Shown here: piece after piece, positions 9,190-18,162 of the stretch | How the letters are laid out: each line of letters starts with the position of its first letter | Position numbering within the stretch: position 1 is the first letter of the stretch | NCBI RefSeq assembly: GCF_028598805.1 | Contig: NZ_JAQRFI010000006.1 | Coordinates: 1-64,000 of the forward strand | Length of the DNA: 64,000 bases | From: Xenorhabdus yunnanensis | GTDB taxonomy: Bacteria > Pseudomonadota > Gammaproteobacteria > Enterobacterales > Enterobacteriaceae | Direction of reading: 5' to 3' | Notes under the pieces: generated by a model | The model's input: the letters and a program-made list of their open reading frames with translations, nothing else | Database searches by the model: none | What the model was told of the DNA's origin: nothing | Made by a program: the position numbers and the translations under genes

Positions 9190-10278
9190 TTATCCTGCTT
9201 TTTCCATCATCATATTTCGATTGGCCAAATGTGGAGCAATTTGTTGATGCAGTTTTCTCAATATCTGCTCTGTAATCTGCCAGCTAATACAAGCGTCAGT
9301 TACCGAAACACCATATTTCATCTCAGCGCGAGGCTGTTCAGAAGATTGATTGCCCTCATTAATATGGCTTTCCAACATAATACCAATGATGGATTGGTTT
9401 CCAGACATTATTTGTTCAGCAACAGAATTCACAACGACGCTCTGACGACGAAAATCTTTATTAGAATTACCGTGACTGCAATCAATCATCAGTGATGGTA
9501 TCAACCCTGCTTTAGTCATTTGGCGTTCACAATCAGCGACATGTTCTGCGCTATAATTCGGCACTGCACCACCACGCAATATCACATGTCCATTCGGATT
9601 ACCCTGAGTTTGTAGTAAACAAACTTGGCCTGACTGATTTATCCCCATAAAGCGATGAGGCATTGCTGCTGCTTTCATGGCATTAATTGCGGTATTCAAA
9701 TTACCATCAGTGCCATTTTTAAATCCGACCGATACAGACAATCCTGATGCCATTTCTCGATGGGTTTGAGATTCAGTCGTTCTGGCACCAATTGCTGACC
9801 AGCTAAATAAATCCCCCAAATATTGGGGATTGTTAGGATCAAGAGCTTCATTAGCCAAAGGTAATCCCATTTCTACCAAGTTCAACAACAGTCGGCGAGC
9901 AATATGCAACCCAGAATCCATATCAAAGGAGCCATCCATATAGGGATCACTAATTAGACCTTTCCAACCAACCGTTGTACGGGGCTTTTCAAAATAGACG
10001 CGCATAACAATATACAGACAATCACTCAATTCGGCAGAAAGTGCTTTCAAACGGTGGGCATACTCCAGAGCAGCATCCACATCATGAATTGAACATGGAC
10101 CACATACCACTAATAAACGAGGATCACGATGCTGAATAATGTCAGCAATAGTATTACGTGCGTTTGTAATGGCATGTAGATCATTGCTACTCAACGGATA
10201 TTTCTGTTTCAACTCTTCTGGAGTGATAAGAACCTGTTCATCAAGAATATGAACGTTATTAAGAGCGTCTTTTTGCAT
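9190..10278 (-). CDS. aroF: 3-deoxy-7-phosphoheptulonate (DAHP) synthase, tyrosine-sensitive type
   Basis: First enzyme of the shikimate pathway: phosphoenolpyruvate plus erythrose-4-phosphate to DAHP. The start chosen is [10 protein letters not shown], as in E. coli AroF; an in-frame ATG two codons earlier (10284) has an equally good AGG ribosome site and cannot be excluded. Class I DAHP synthase signatures are intact: [10 protein letters not shown], the metal-ligand region [32 protein letters not shown] and the C-terminal [10 protein letters not shown]. Assignment to AroF rather than AroG/AroH rests on N-terminal similarity and on linkage to tyrA. Heads the aroF-tyrA operon. Confidence 0.95.
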   Translation of the reverse strand: MQKDALNNVHILDEQVLITPEELKQKYPLSSNDLHAITNARNTIADIIQHRDPRLLVVCGPCSIHDVDAALEYAHRLKALSAELSDCLYIVMRVYFEKPRTTVGWKGLISDPYMDGSFDMDSGLHIARRLLLNLVEMGLPLANEALDPNNPQYLGDLFSWSAIGARTTESQTHREMASGLSVSVGFKNGTDGNLNTAINAMKAAAMPHRFMGINQSGQVCLLQTQGNPNGHVILRGGAVPNYSAEHVADCERQMTKAGLIPSLMIDCSHGNSNKDFRRQSVVVNSVAEQIMSGNQSIIGIMLESHINEGNQSSEQPRAEMKYGVSVTDACISWQITEQILRKLHQQIAPHLANRNMMMEKAG

Positions 10279-10355
10279 GATCATTTCTCTACCTGCCTTG
10301 CTTTGTTTTATCTGTTTAATGTTTTTCTAAGTATTTGGTGGATAACATACCATGC

Positions 10356-10417
10356 ATAGTAAAGAATACAATCCAAAAATGTAAATATTACTGATTAACT
10401 GTAAATAAATATTTACA
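10356..10417 (-). promoter_or_regulatory. aroF promoter with TyrR boxes
   Basis: TGTAAATAAATATTTACA (10400-10417) is a perfect TyrR box (TGTAAA-N6-TTTACA). A weaker box (10380-10397; TGTAAA with a poor second half) abuts it and overlaps the -35 TTTACA (10380-10385) of a leftward promoter whose -10 is TACTAT (10356-10361; 18-bp spacer). A strong box beside a weak box covering the -35 is how TyrR represses aroF in E. coli. Binding is inferred. Confidence 0.75.
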
Positions 10418-10515
10418 CAAAGATTTAAAATACTATAGATACCATCAATGTATCAATAAATCACCGAGACTTAATTACACATCAAAATATATAATAAATA
10501 TTAAAGTTAAACCAT

Positions 10516-10533
10516 TGTAAATCATATTTCACA
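10516..10533. promoter_or_regulatory. third TyrR-like box
   Basis: TGTAAATCATATTTCACA matches the TyrR palindrome with one mismatch (TTCACA for TTTACA). It lies about 100 bp beyond the strong aroF box. E. coli aroF also has an upstream third box, so it may belong to aroF; the only gene on its other side is a dcuB remnant. The rest of 10285-10596 is AT-rich without a gene. Confidence 0.5.
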
Positions 10534-10599
10534 ACTCCACCAAAATAGAAATATTTTATTAACCACTTAAAAATCATTCACTATAAAAATAAGATCTTG

Positions 10600-10825
10600 A
10601 TCCCATTTTTAAATGGTGCAATGTTCAAAGCGGGTATGGTTGCGATCTTTTCTGTCTTTGGTGTGGCATGGATGAGCGGTACCTTCTTCCACCCACATTT
10701 AGGTGAATTAAAGTTAATTCTAGAAGATGTTGTTCAAGCACAACTATGGACTTATGCTCTAGTACTTTTTTTGGTCTCAAAACTGGTTAACAGTCAAGCC
10801 GCAGCTTTAACCGCTATTTTACAAC
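10600..10825 (+). pseudogene. dcuB: remnant of an anaerobic C4-dicarboxylate transporter (DcuB-like)
   Basis: About 70 codons read as an internal piece of DcuB: FKAGMVAIFSVFGVAWM and LVSKLVNSQAAAL match the middle to C-terminal part of the 446-residue transporter. Nothing DcuB-like lies before or after: the left end starts at a TTG without a ribosome site, and the right end runs into the rplS terminator. It is therefore a decayed fragment of a fumarate/succinate exchanger gene. Coding quality of the remaining piece is good, so loss may be recent. Identification is from remembered family motifs. Confidence 0.7.
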
Positions 10826-10845
10826 TAAAGCAAATTTTAGAATGT

Positions 10846-10872
10846 AAAAAGGCCAGCAAATTGCTGGCCTTT
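10846..10872 (-). terminator. terminator of the rpsP-rimM-trmD-rplS operon
   Basis: A 12-bp stem, AAAGGCCAGCAA (10848-10859) / TTGCTGGCCTTT (10861-10872), is followed on the minus strand by TTTTT. It lies about 30 bp past the rplS stop. Confidence 0.85.
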
Positions 10873-10903
10873 AGCGATAACTTTCGGATGTAGCGAAAGC
10901 GTA

Positions 10904-11272
<369 letters not shown>

Positions 11273-11321
11273 CTAGGTAAACTGATATATCAAAGACATT
11301 CCTTCACGGGGCATGTCTGGA

Positions 11322-12074
11322 TTAATTAGTTGCCTGATCTTGATATTCCCGTTGGAATTCAGATAGCAACATCCTTTGCTCGTCAGTCAGAGCTAGGCTT
11401 TCTAGAAGTTCGGGCCTTCTTAACCAAGTTCGGCCAAGCGATTGTTTCATTCGCCAGCGATTAATTTCAGCATGATTTCCCGACAGTAAAACTGGAGGGA
11501 CTTCCATACCGTCTAACACTTCAGGGCGAGTATAATGTGGGCAATCCAACAATCCATCAGCGAATGAGTCTTCTTCTGCCGATGCTTGACGCCCTAATAC
11601 TCCCGGAATAAACCGGGATATAGAATCAATCATCGTCATTGCAGGAAGCTCTCCCCCGCTAAGAACGTAATCACCGATAGACCATTCTTCGTCAATTTCG
11701 GTTTGGATGACACGCTCATCAATACCTTCGTAACGACCGCAAACCAGAATTAATTTCTCATTTGCCGCCAGTTCACAAACTCCCTGTTGATCGAGTTTGC
11801 GTCCCTGAGGTGAAAGATAGATCACCTTTGCACCATCACCCGCCGAAACTTTGGCTGCATGAATGGCTTCCCGTAATGGTTGTACCATCATCAGCATACC
11901 TGGACCACCGCCATAAGGACGGTCATCAACAGTACGATGCCGGTCGTAGGTAAAATCCCGTGGACTCCAGCATTCTATACTCAGTAAGCCATTCTTTACT
12001 GCCCGACCAGTTACCCCGTAATCGGTTATTGCGCGGAACATTTCAGGAAACAGGCTAATAACCCCAATCCACAT
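11322..12074 (-). CDS. trmD: tRNA (guanine(37)-N1)-methyltransferase TrmD
   Basis: Essential SPOUT-class enzyme that methylates G37 next to the anticodon using S-adenosylmethionine, preventing +1 frameshifts. Started at [13 protein letters not shown] (250 aa); a GTG four codons earlier is rejected because the family begins at MWIG. Signatures present: GGGPGMLM, the trefoil-knot cofactor region [13 protein letters not shown] and [13 protein letters not shown]. Third gene of the rpsP-rimM-trmD-rplS operon, 37 bp after rimM. The C-terminus is slightly shorter than the 255-residue E. coli enzyme. Confidence 0.97.
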   Translation of the reverse strand: MWIGVISLFPEMFRAITDYGVTGRAVKNGLLSIECWSPRDFTYDRHRTVDDRPYGGGPGMLMMVQPLREAIHAAKVSAGDGAKVIYLSPQGRKLDQQGVCELAANEKLILVCGRYEGIDERVIQTEIDEEWSIGDYVLSGGELPAMTMIDSISRFIPGVLGRQASAEEDSFADGLLDCPHYTRPEVLDGMEVPPVLLSGNHAEINRWRMKQSLGRTWLRRPELLESLALTDEQRMLLSEFQREYQDQATN

Positions 12075-12111
12075 ACTGCGTCCCACTCATTTAAACCGTA
12101 TTTACCGGAGA

Positions 12112-12660
12112 TTAAAAACCAGGATCCCAATCTACCTCAATAGTTTTGGTAGCGAGATCGACTTTCTTGATAACCTGCCCATCAAGAAACGGAACCAGCC
12201 GCTCCTTGATACCGAATGCATCTTTCAGGTTCGCTTTTATTACCATTACATCGTTAGAACCTGTTTCCATCATGTCATGAATGGTTCCAAGGTTATAACC
12301 AGCTGTGTTTATTACTTGGCACCCCATAAGGTCTCTCCAGTAATAATCACCCTCTCCTAGTTCTGGTAATCGGCTAGAATCGACTACAACTTCACAGTTA
12401 GTCAGTAAATTCGCAGCATCCCGATCGTCAATATCTTTAATTTTGACGATAATATCCTGATTGTGATATTTCCACGCTTCCAGCTCAACGTGTTGCCATT
12501 GCCCTGAGCGTTGAATAAACCACGGTTGATATTCAAAAATGTCTTCGGTGTGTTCGGTGGAAGAAAAAACTCTGAGCCAACCACGAATGCCATACGAAGA
12601 ACCCAATTTCCCCAATACGATTGGCTCAACAGGGGGCTTTAGGCCAGATTGTCTGCTCAT
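12112..12660 (-). CDS. rimM: 16S rRNA processing/maturation factor RimM
   Basis: Assembly factor that binds S19 and matures the head of the 30S subunit. 182 aa from MSRQSG, the E. coli length. The N-terminal RimM domain (about 10-95, [17 protein letters not shown]) is followed by a PRC-barrel-like C-terminal domain (about 100-180, [24 protein letters not shown]). Three extra in-frame codons upstream (MVT) are ignored. Eighteen bp separate it from rpsP; part of the S16-L19 operon. Confidence 0.96.
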   Translation of the reverse strand: MSRQSGLKPPVEPIVLGKLGSSYGIRGWLRVFSSTEHTEDIFEYQPWFIQRSGQWQHVELEAWKYHNQDIIVKIKDIDDRDAANLLTNCEVVVDSSRLPELGEGDYYWRDLMGCQVINTAGYNLGTIHDMMETGSNDVMVIKANLKDAFGIKERLVPFLDGQVIKKVDLATKTIEVDWDPGF

Positions 12661-12678
12661 TGTTACCACCGCGACAGA

Positions 12679-12927
12679 TTAAGCTGTTTTCTTAGCGTCT
12701 TTGATCAGTGCAGCAACACGATCAGACACAGATGCACCCAGACCAACCCAATGTTCGATACGGTCCAGATCTAAACGCAGAGCTTCTGCATTTCCTGAAG
12801 CGATTGGGTTGAAGAAACCAACACGCTCAATAAAACGACCATCACGCGCATTGCGGCTATCGGTCACGACTACTTGATAGAACGGACGCTTTTTTGCGCC
12901 GCCACGAGCTAAACGAATTGTTACCAT
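12679..12927 (-). CDS. rpsP: 30S ribosomal protein S16
   Basis: 82-residue S16, exactly the E. coli length when started at [17 protein letters not shown]; the open frame extends 29 codons upstream but that part is non-family. The ribosome site on the minus strand is AATGAGGATGTT (GAGG). First gene of rpsP-rimM-trmD-rplS. The operon promoter should lie in the 137-bp gap before ffh; I do not see a decisive one. Confidence 0.97.
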   Translation of the reverse strand: MVTIRLARGGAKKRPFYQVVVTDSRNARDGRFIERVGFFNPIASGNAEALRLDLDRIEHWVGLGASVSDRVAALIKDAKKTA

Positions 12928-13064
12928 AACATCCTCATTAGTTAGCAAAACAACCAGACTCCATCGAGGAATGGAGTCCAACTGTCCATTTAAAAGCCCG
13001 AAAATTTTACTCACTTTGGCGCAAAAAGCAATCCAAAGAACATTTTCTTTCGCAACTTTGTTGA

Positions 13065-14426
13065 TTATCGCCCCATAAACCCAGGTGGCAGCATGCCTTT
13101 CATGCCTCGCATCATTTTTGCCAAACCACCTTTCTTCATCTTTTTCATCATGCGCTGCATTTCATCAAACTGTTTCAACAAACGATTGACATCCTGCACT
13201 TGTGTACCCGATCCCATCGCAATACGGCGCTTACGAGAACCTTTGATAATTTCTGGTTTTTCACGCTCTTTACGAGTCATGGAATTAATAATGGATTCCA
13301 TTTTAACCAGAATTTTGTCATCCATTTGGGATTTAACAGCATCAGGGATCTGCGTCATTCCTGGCATTTTGCTCAACATGCTGGTCATTCCGCCCATATT
13401 ACGCATCTGTTTAAGCTGTTCAAGGAAATCGCTTAAATCAAAACCGTCACCTTTTTTCAGCTTAGACGCCAGTTTTTCCGCTTGGGTACGATCAACTTTG
13501 CTTTCAATTTCTTCGATCAATGAAAGCATGTCTCCCATACCCAGAATGCGGGATGCAATGCGATCTGGATGGAAAGGTTCCAACGCATCCGTCTTTTCAC
13601 CAACACCGAGGAACTTAATGGGCTTACCCGTGATGTGGCGGATGGAGAGTGCCGCACCGCCACGGGCATCACCATCTACTTTAGTCAGAACAACCCCGGT
13701 TAGTGGCAATGCTTCATTGAATGCTTTTGCTGTATTCGCCGCATCTTGACCTGTCATCGCATCAACAACAAACAGGGTTTCGACAGGATTGATAGCTGCA
13801 TGAACTGCTTTGATTTCATCCATCATAGCTTCATCAACATGCAGACGACCTGCTGTATCGACTAACAACACATCATAAAATTTCAACTTAGCATGTTGGA
13901 TCGCTTTATTGACAATATCAACAGGCTTTTCCTGTGCATCTGAAGGGAAAAAGTCAATTCCAACTGTTTCAGATAAGGTTTCAAGCTGTTTGATCGCTGC
14001 CGGTCGGTATACGTCAGCAGAAACAACCAAGACTTTCTTCTTGTTTTTTTCTTTCAGCAGCTTACCTAATTTGGCAACGCTAGTAGTTTTACCTGCACCT
14101 TGCAAACCAGCCATAAGAACCACAGCGGGAGGCTGTGTGGAAAGGTTCAGTTCACTGTTAACCTCTCCCATCGCCTTAATCAATTCATTCTGAACGATTT
14201 TGACGAATTCCTGACCTGGGGTAAGGCTTTTGTTAACCTCATGCCCCACTGCGCTTTCTTTGATTCGTGCAATAAAATCACGCACGACAGGTAATGCAAC
14301 ATCCGCTTCGAGCAAAGCCATACGAACTTCGCGCAGCGTATCTTTAATATTATCTTCCGTCAGCCGTCCGCGACCGCTGATATTGCGCAATGTGCGCGAT
14401 AGTCTGTCAGTTAAATTATCAAACAT
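13065..14426 (-). CDS. ffh: signal recognition particle GTPase Ffh (SRP54)
   Basis: Protein subunit of the bacterial SRP; binds 4.5S RNA and signal-anchor sequences and hands nascent inner-membrane proteins to FtsY. 453 aa. N domain four-helix bundle (about 1-85), then a G domain with GLQGAGKTT (about 107), DTAGRL and [10 protein letters not shown], then a methionine-rich M domain (about 325-453) with RRIAMGSGT for RNA binding and a Met-rich tail ([13 protein letters not shown]). Same strand as, but separate from, the S16 operon; divergent from ypjD. Confidence 0.98.
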   Translation of the reverse strand: MFDNLTDRLSRTLRNISGRGRLTEDNIKDTLREVRMALLEADVALPVVRDFIARIKESAVGHEVNKSLTPGQEFVKIVQNELIKAMGEVNSELNLSTQPPAVVLMAGLQGAGKTTSVAKLGKLLKEKNKKKVLVVSADVYRPAAIKQLETLSETVGIDFFPSDAQEKPVDIVNKAIQHAKLKFYDVLLVDTAGRLHVDEAMMDEIKAVHAAINPVETLFVVDAMTGQDAANTAKAFNEALPLTGVVLTKVDGDARGGAALSIRHITGKPIKFLGVGEKTDALEPFHPDRIASRILGMGDMLSLIEEIESKVDRTQAEKLASKLKKGDGFDLSDFLEQLKQMRNMGGMTSMLSKMPGMTQIPDAVKSQMDDKILVKMESIINSMTRKEREKPEIIKGSRKRRIAMGSGTQVQDVNRLLKQFDEMQRMMKKMKKGGLAKMMRGMKGMLPPGFMGR

Positions 14427-14579
14427 TGTCTCAGCTCAGATATCTACAAGTTGGTCTACTTGTAAGGCAAATTTCACGAATTATAACACGATGATTATGT
14501 GATCTCTGCAAAGAGATTCCCAAGTATGATTAACAACGGTTGGAGGCTACTCCTGCTAACGGTATACTTAAATTTTGTA

Positions 14580-14640
14580 TTCAATCCATATCCAATGAAT
14601 TTCAAGTTACACTACAACGGTAAGAATACTCACCCATAAT
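14580..14640. repeat. possible dispersed intergenic repeat; remainder of the ffh-ypjD gap
   Basis: The 350-bp gap between ffh and the chosen ypjD start holds no gene. TATCCAATGAATTTCAAGTT (14589-14608) resembles a dispersed motif of the ATACCC...TTCAAG(T/A)TGCAG kind that I associate with Photorhabdus and Xenorhabdus genomes. A related stretch, TATACCCACTTAACTTGAAG, occurs at 37905-37924 near the IS remnant. The call is weak because only two diverged copies are visible here. Confidence 0.3.
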
Positions 14641-14776
14641 TACATAACTAATTGTATAAACAAAGAATATGTAATCTAAAGGATATGTGGGCAAAAGGGT
14701 TAAGTACAGCCAACAAAACGGTGGCTTGAAAGGTAAAGAGTTAACATTCAACACTATTGCGAAAACGATAAACGTT

Positions 14777-15571
14777 ATGCTGATATTTTCAATTATTGCT
14801 TTACTAGCTTATCTCATTAGCCTGACGCTCATCGTGCCAGGTTTACTGCGCCAACAAAACAGTTATCAAAAACTGGCACTTTCTTTCGCAATTATAGCGT
14901 TAGTAAGTCACGCCATTGCGTTGAAATATCAAGTTTTTCATGTCAGCAGCGGGCAAAATTTGACATTATTAAATCTAGGCTCAATTGTCAGCTTGCTTGT
15001 GTGCCTTATCATGACAGTAGTCGCTTTCCGTGGGCGTGCATGGTTTTTACTGCCAGTTGTTTATAGTTTCGCTATGATCAATTTGATACTGGTCAGTATG
15101 ATGCCGGGAGAATTCATTACTCATCTTGAAGATAGTGTCGAATTATTCATTCATATTGGGCTGGCATTACTCAGCTATGCCACCTTACTCATTGCAGCTC
15201 TTTATGCATTGCAACTTGGTTGGCTGGATTATCAGCTCAAAAAGAAAAAGCTCACCTTTACCTCTGGTATCCCTCCATTGATGACAATAGAGCGGAAAAT
15301 GTTTCACATTACGCAGGTCGGTGTAATTTTACTAACATTAACGCTATGCACTGGCATCATGTACATGGATGATGTTTTCAGTAAAGAAAATATTCATAAG
15401 TCTGTTTTATCTATCATTGCATGGTTCGTCTACGTTATTTTGCTTTGGGGACATTACCATGAAGGGTGGCGTGGCAAGCGTGTTATTTGGTTCAATCTGA
15501 TTGGCGCATTTATTCTGACACTTGCTTTTTTCGGTAGCAGGTTATTACAGGAAATGATGGTTTATCAATAG
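14777..15571 (+). CDS. ypjD: inner-membrane protein YpjD, CcsA/cytochrome c assembly-like family
   Basis: Polytopic membrane protein (eight or so hydrophobic segments) of the cytochrome-c-assembly/CcsA superfamily. Its exact role is unsettled; in enterobacteria it is linked to yfjD and magnesium/cobalt handling. The start at 14777 gives 264 aa, matching E. coli YpjD (263), with the first membrane segment at once. A GTG at 14687 with an AAAGGA box would add 30 polar residues and remains possible. Conserved blocks: LVSHAIALK, SGQNLTLLNLGS, IERKMFHITQVG and WGHYHEGWRGKR. It lies 52 bp upstream of yfjD and is divergent from ffh, as in E. coli. Confidence 0.9.
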   Translation: MLIFSIIALLAYLISLTLIVPGLLRQQNSYQKLALSFAIIALVSHAIALKYQVFHVSSGQNLTLLNLGSIVSLLVCLIMTVVAFRGRAWFLLPVVYSFAMINLILVSMMPGEFITHLEDSVELFIHIGLALLSYATLLIAALYALQLGWLDYQLKKKKLTFTSGIPPLMTIERKMFHITQVGVILLTLTLCTGIMYMDDVFSKENIHKSVLSIIAWFVYVILLWGHYHEGWRGKRVIWFNLIGAFILTLAFFGSRLLQEMMVYQ

Positions 15572-15623
15572 TTCAAATTATCACCGTAATAGATTTGTAT
15601 AAATATTAGGAAGGAATTCTGTT

Positions 15624-16919
15624 TTGGATCACGTCTCAACAAGCACACTGATTATAATTCTTGTTGTCATGGTTATCGTTTCAGCCTATTTTTCTGCCTC
15701 AGAAACTAGCATGATGACAATCAACCGATATCGCTTGCGACATTTGGCTAAACAGGGGAGCGGACCCGCACGCAGGGTTGAATCTCTGCTGCGTCATCCA
15801 GATAGACTCATCAGCCTGATCCTTATTGGTAATAATCTCGTCAACATTCTGGCGTCTGCTCTTGCTACTATCGTTGGCATGAGGCTCTATGGCGATGCAG
15901 GTGTTGCCATTGCAACTGGTGTACTCACATTCGTTATTCTCATTTTTTCTGAAGTAATGCCAAAAACTATCGCCGCGCTTTATCCTGAAAGGGTGGCATT
16001 CCCAAGTAGCTTCTTGCTGCGTCCGCTAGAAAAAATTATGCTGCCCCTTGTTTGGTCCTTTAATAAGATTAGCTTGCTGTTTATGCATTGTTTGGGGATC
16101 AAAACCCCTAATATCCGCAATGATGCAGTCAGCAAAGACGAGCTACGTACGATCGTAAATGAATCAAACACTAACCTATCACGCCGCAATCAGGACATGC
16201 TGATCTCAATATTAGATCTTGAGAAAGTCACTGTTGGTGACATTATGATCCCGCGTAACGAAATTGTCGGTATTGATATTAACAATGATTGGAAATCCGT
16301 TATCAGACAACTGACACACTCCCCACATGGACGCATTGTGCTATATCGTGACTCCCTTGATGATGCTATCGGTATGCTCCGAGTACGTGAAGCATATCGG
16401 CTGATGATGGAGAAAAAAGAATTCACAAAAAGAAATTTGCTCAAAGCCGCAGATAAAATCTACTTTATTCCTGTTAGTACTCCGTTGAACATCCAACTTG
16501 TCAACTTTCAACGTAATAAACAAAAAGCTGGCTTAATCGTTGATGAATATGGAGATATTCAAGGGCTAATCACTGTTGAAGATATTTTGGAAGAAATTGT
16601 CGGCGATTTTACCACCTCCATGTCTCCCACTCTGGCAGAAGAGGTTTTTCCGCAAAGTGACGGTACCGTTCTAGTTGGTGGTACAGCTAACATCCGTGAA
16701 TTGAATAAAGCTTTCAATTGGGCGCTACCTGAAGATGGCCCAAGAACAATGAATGGAATGATTCTGGAAGAACTAGGCGAAATTCCTGAATTGAACGCTC
16801 AAGTGCAGATTAATGAATATAATTTTGAGGTTATTGCAGTACACGATAATGTTATCAAGCAGGTTCGTGTGACACCAATAAATAAAGATACAAAACAAAA
16901 CATAAAATCCACTGAATAA
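15624..16919 (+). CDS. yfjD: CNNM/CorC-family ion transport protein YfjD
   Basis: Inner-membrane CNNM-type protein implicated in Mg2+/Co2+ export. 431 aa. The DUF21 transmembrane domain (about 1-190, four hydrophobic segments; NNLVNILASALATIVGMRLYG) is followed by two CBS domains (about 205-330; IMIPRNEIVGID, LIVDEYGDIQGL) and a C-terminal CorC_HlyC domain (about 345-425). Translation appears to start at TTG (MDHVSTSTL) behind AGGAAGG; this N-terminus aligns with E. coli (MEHISTTTL). Cotranscribed with ypjD. No convincing terminator follows. Confidence 0.93.
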   Translation: MDHVSTSTLIIILVVMVIVSAYFSASETSMMTINRYRLRHLAKQGSGPARRVESLLRHPDRLISLILIGNNLVNILASALATIVGMRLYGDAGVAIATGVLTFVILIFSEVMPKTIAALYPERVAFPSSFLLRPLEKIMLPLVWSFNKISLLFMHCLGIKTPNIRNDAVSKDELRTIVNESNTNLSRRNQDMLISILDLEKVTVGDIMIPRNEIVGIDINNDWKSVIRQLTHSPHGRIVLYRDSLDDAIGMLRVREAYRLMMEKKEFTKRNLLKAADKIYFIPVSTPLNIQLVNFQRNKQKAGLIVDEYGDIQGLITVEDILEEIVGDFTTSMSPTLAEEVFPQSDGTVLVGGTANIRELNKAFNWALPEDGPRTMNGMILEELGEIPELNAQVQINEYNFEVIAVHDNVIKQVRVTPINKDTKQNIKSTE

Positions 16920-17484
16920 ATTAATAATTATTCAATAACAATATTCAAAATTTAACTACCTGCATATTCTGGGGTAGTTAGAAAATTAAGAAGACTTTTA
17001 TTTTTAGAAAAAATAGGTGCTAATTTTAAAGTATTTATTATTTAGAGAATTAAGAATAATATATATGATCATTTCTATCCTTTGCATAAAATCGAGGTAG
17101 TTTCAAATACTTAAGACATCCCAACCTCTCTGAAGTCATGCCAAAAACAAAAATAATGTTTTTATAAAAATCACCTATAACTCCCTCCATAATACTAATA
17201 GCAAAAAACAATAAATGTCAGAGTATCTTGAATATTAGTATTCATGAGAAAATTTCATTTATTCCATAAAAACAAACGAATAATTCTAACCAGTTCCTTA
17301 TAGGAACTATAAAAAAATGACATTAAACAAACATTAATCTATAGAGGGCCAGCAAAACAAGCCAGCCCCGAAAATATCATCTAATTTTGGTCGACTAACA
17401 AAAAAATTTACAACCAAAATAGAATAGATAGCGAGAATCAGGCGTATCATTAATACATAATTCAGCTCCTCGCTTACAGGCAGT
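16920..17484. other. 565-bp AT-rich gap without a recognised gene
   Basis: No ORF or RNA family I recognise. Two inverted repeats stand out: TAACTACC (16953-16960) / GGTAGTTA (16973-16980), near the yfjD end but lacking a T tract, and AGTTCCT (17292-17298) / AGGAACT (17302-17308) followed by A residues. It lies between convergent yfjD and luxS, so only terminators would be expected. I see no strong one for luxS. Confidence 0.4.
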
Positions 17485-18000
17485 CTATACCTGTAGCTCT
17501 ACGAGTTTTTCTTCTGGCAATGCTAACTCATCGTTCTGATTGACGCGAACATCAGCATCAAGAATATTCTGAGCAATATCTTGAGCTTCTTTTAGTGAGT
17601 GCATCTCATACGTACCACACTGATAAATATTTAATTCAGGGATCTGGCTTTGATCTTGAACTTTTAACACATCAGCCATAGCAGCTTTCCAAGCTTCAGC
17701 CACTCTCAATTCTTTCGGAGCACCGATCAAACTCATATAAAAACCAGTACGACATCCCATTGGCGAGATATCAATAATTTCAACACCATCACCATTCAAA
17801 TGATTACGCATAAAACCCGCAAACAAATGCTCAAGTGTGTGAATACCTCTTTCTGGCATCACTGCTTTGTTGGGAACACAAAAGCGTAGATCAAATACCG
17901 TGATGGTATCACCATTTGGTGTTGTCATTGTTTTAGCCACCCTAACAGCAGGTGCGGCCATGCGAGTATGGTCAACTGTAAAACTATCCAATAAAGGCAT
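17485..18000 (-). CDS. luxS: S-ribosylhomocysteine lyase LuxS
   Basis: Cleaves S-ribosylhomocysteine to homocysteine and DPD, the precursor of autoinducer-2; part of the activated methyl cycle. 171 aa, the E. coli length. Metal ligands His54, His58 (HTLEHLF) and Cys128 (YQCGTYE) and catalytic Cys83 (MGCRTGF) and Glu57 are present, so the enzyme should be active. Located beside gshA with the micA small RNA in between, the standard enterobacterial order. The micA promoter region overlaps the luxS 5' flank. Confidence 0.97.
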   Translation of the reverse strand: MPLLDSFTVDHTRMAAPAVRVAKTMTTPNGDTITVFDLRFCVPNKAVMPERGIHTLEHLFAGFMRNHLNGDGVEIIDISPMGCRTGFYMSLIGAPKELRVAEAWKAAMADVLKVQDQSQIPELNIYQCGTYEMHSLKEAQDIAQNILDADVRVNQNDELALPEEKLVELQV

Positions 18001-18052
18001 TACTCTACCTCCTAAGGCATCAGATTTTTTACGAAAATTCTTTCAGATAAAT

Positions 18053-18081
18053 GAAACCTTTTCATTTGCGGCTGGTCATAA
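18053..18081 (+). promoter_or_regulatory. sigma-E-type promoter of micA
   Basis: GAAACCT (18053-18059), a 16-bp spacer, then TCATAA (18076-18081), six bases before the expected RNA start. The pattern resembles the RpoE consensus GGAACTT-N16-TCnnA and the micA promoter of E. coli. Confidence 0.6.
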
Positions 18082-18086
18082 GATAT

Positions 18087-18161
18087 GAAGACGCGCAAAA
18101 TTGTTATCATCCCTATTCTCTAAGATATTTTATTCGGCCACCATTGGTGGCCATTTTCTTT
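18087..18161 (+). ncRNA. micA: small regulatory RNA MicA
   Basis: The segment beginning GAAGACGCGCAAAATTGTTA and continuing with TCATCCC aligns with the 5' seed of E. coli MicA, which starts GAAAGACGCGCATTTGTTATCATC by memory. It ends in a textbook terminator, GGCCACC (18136-18142) / GGTGGCC (18146-18152), then ATTTTCTTTTTT. In E. coli MicA is an Hfq-bound, RpoE-driven antisense repressor of ompA and other porin mRNAs, encoded exactly here between luxS and gshA on the opposite strand. The seed, terminator, location and promoter agree. The central stem differs from E. coli, and the targets here are inferred. The terminator T tract abuts the gshA stop. Confidence 0.85.
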
Positions 18162-18162
18162 T

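Noticed and set aside
12402-12629. 75-codon minus-strand ORF inside rimM
   Set aside because: Alternate-frame shadow of rimM, which has full-length homology.
14687-14776. 30-residue N-terminal extension of YpjD from a GTG
   Set aside because: Polar and absent from E. coli YpjD, although an AAAGGA box precedes the GTG; kept only as an alternative.
18136-18152. GGCCACC/GGTGGCC hairpin as a gshA terminator
   Set aside because: On the gshA strand no T tract follows; on the opposite strand it is followed by a T run and belongs to micA.
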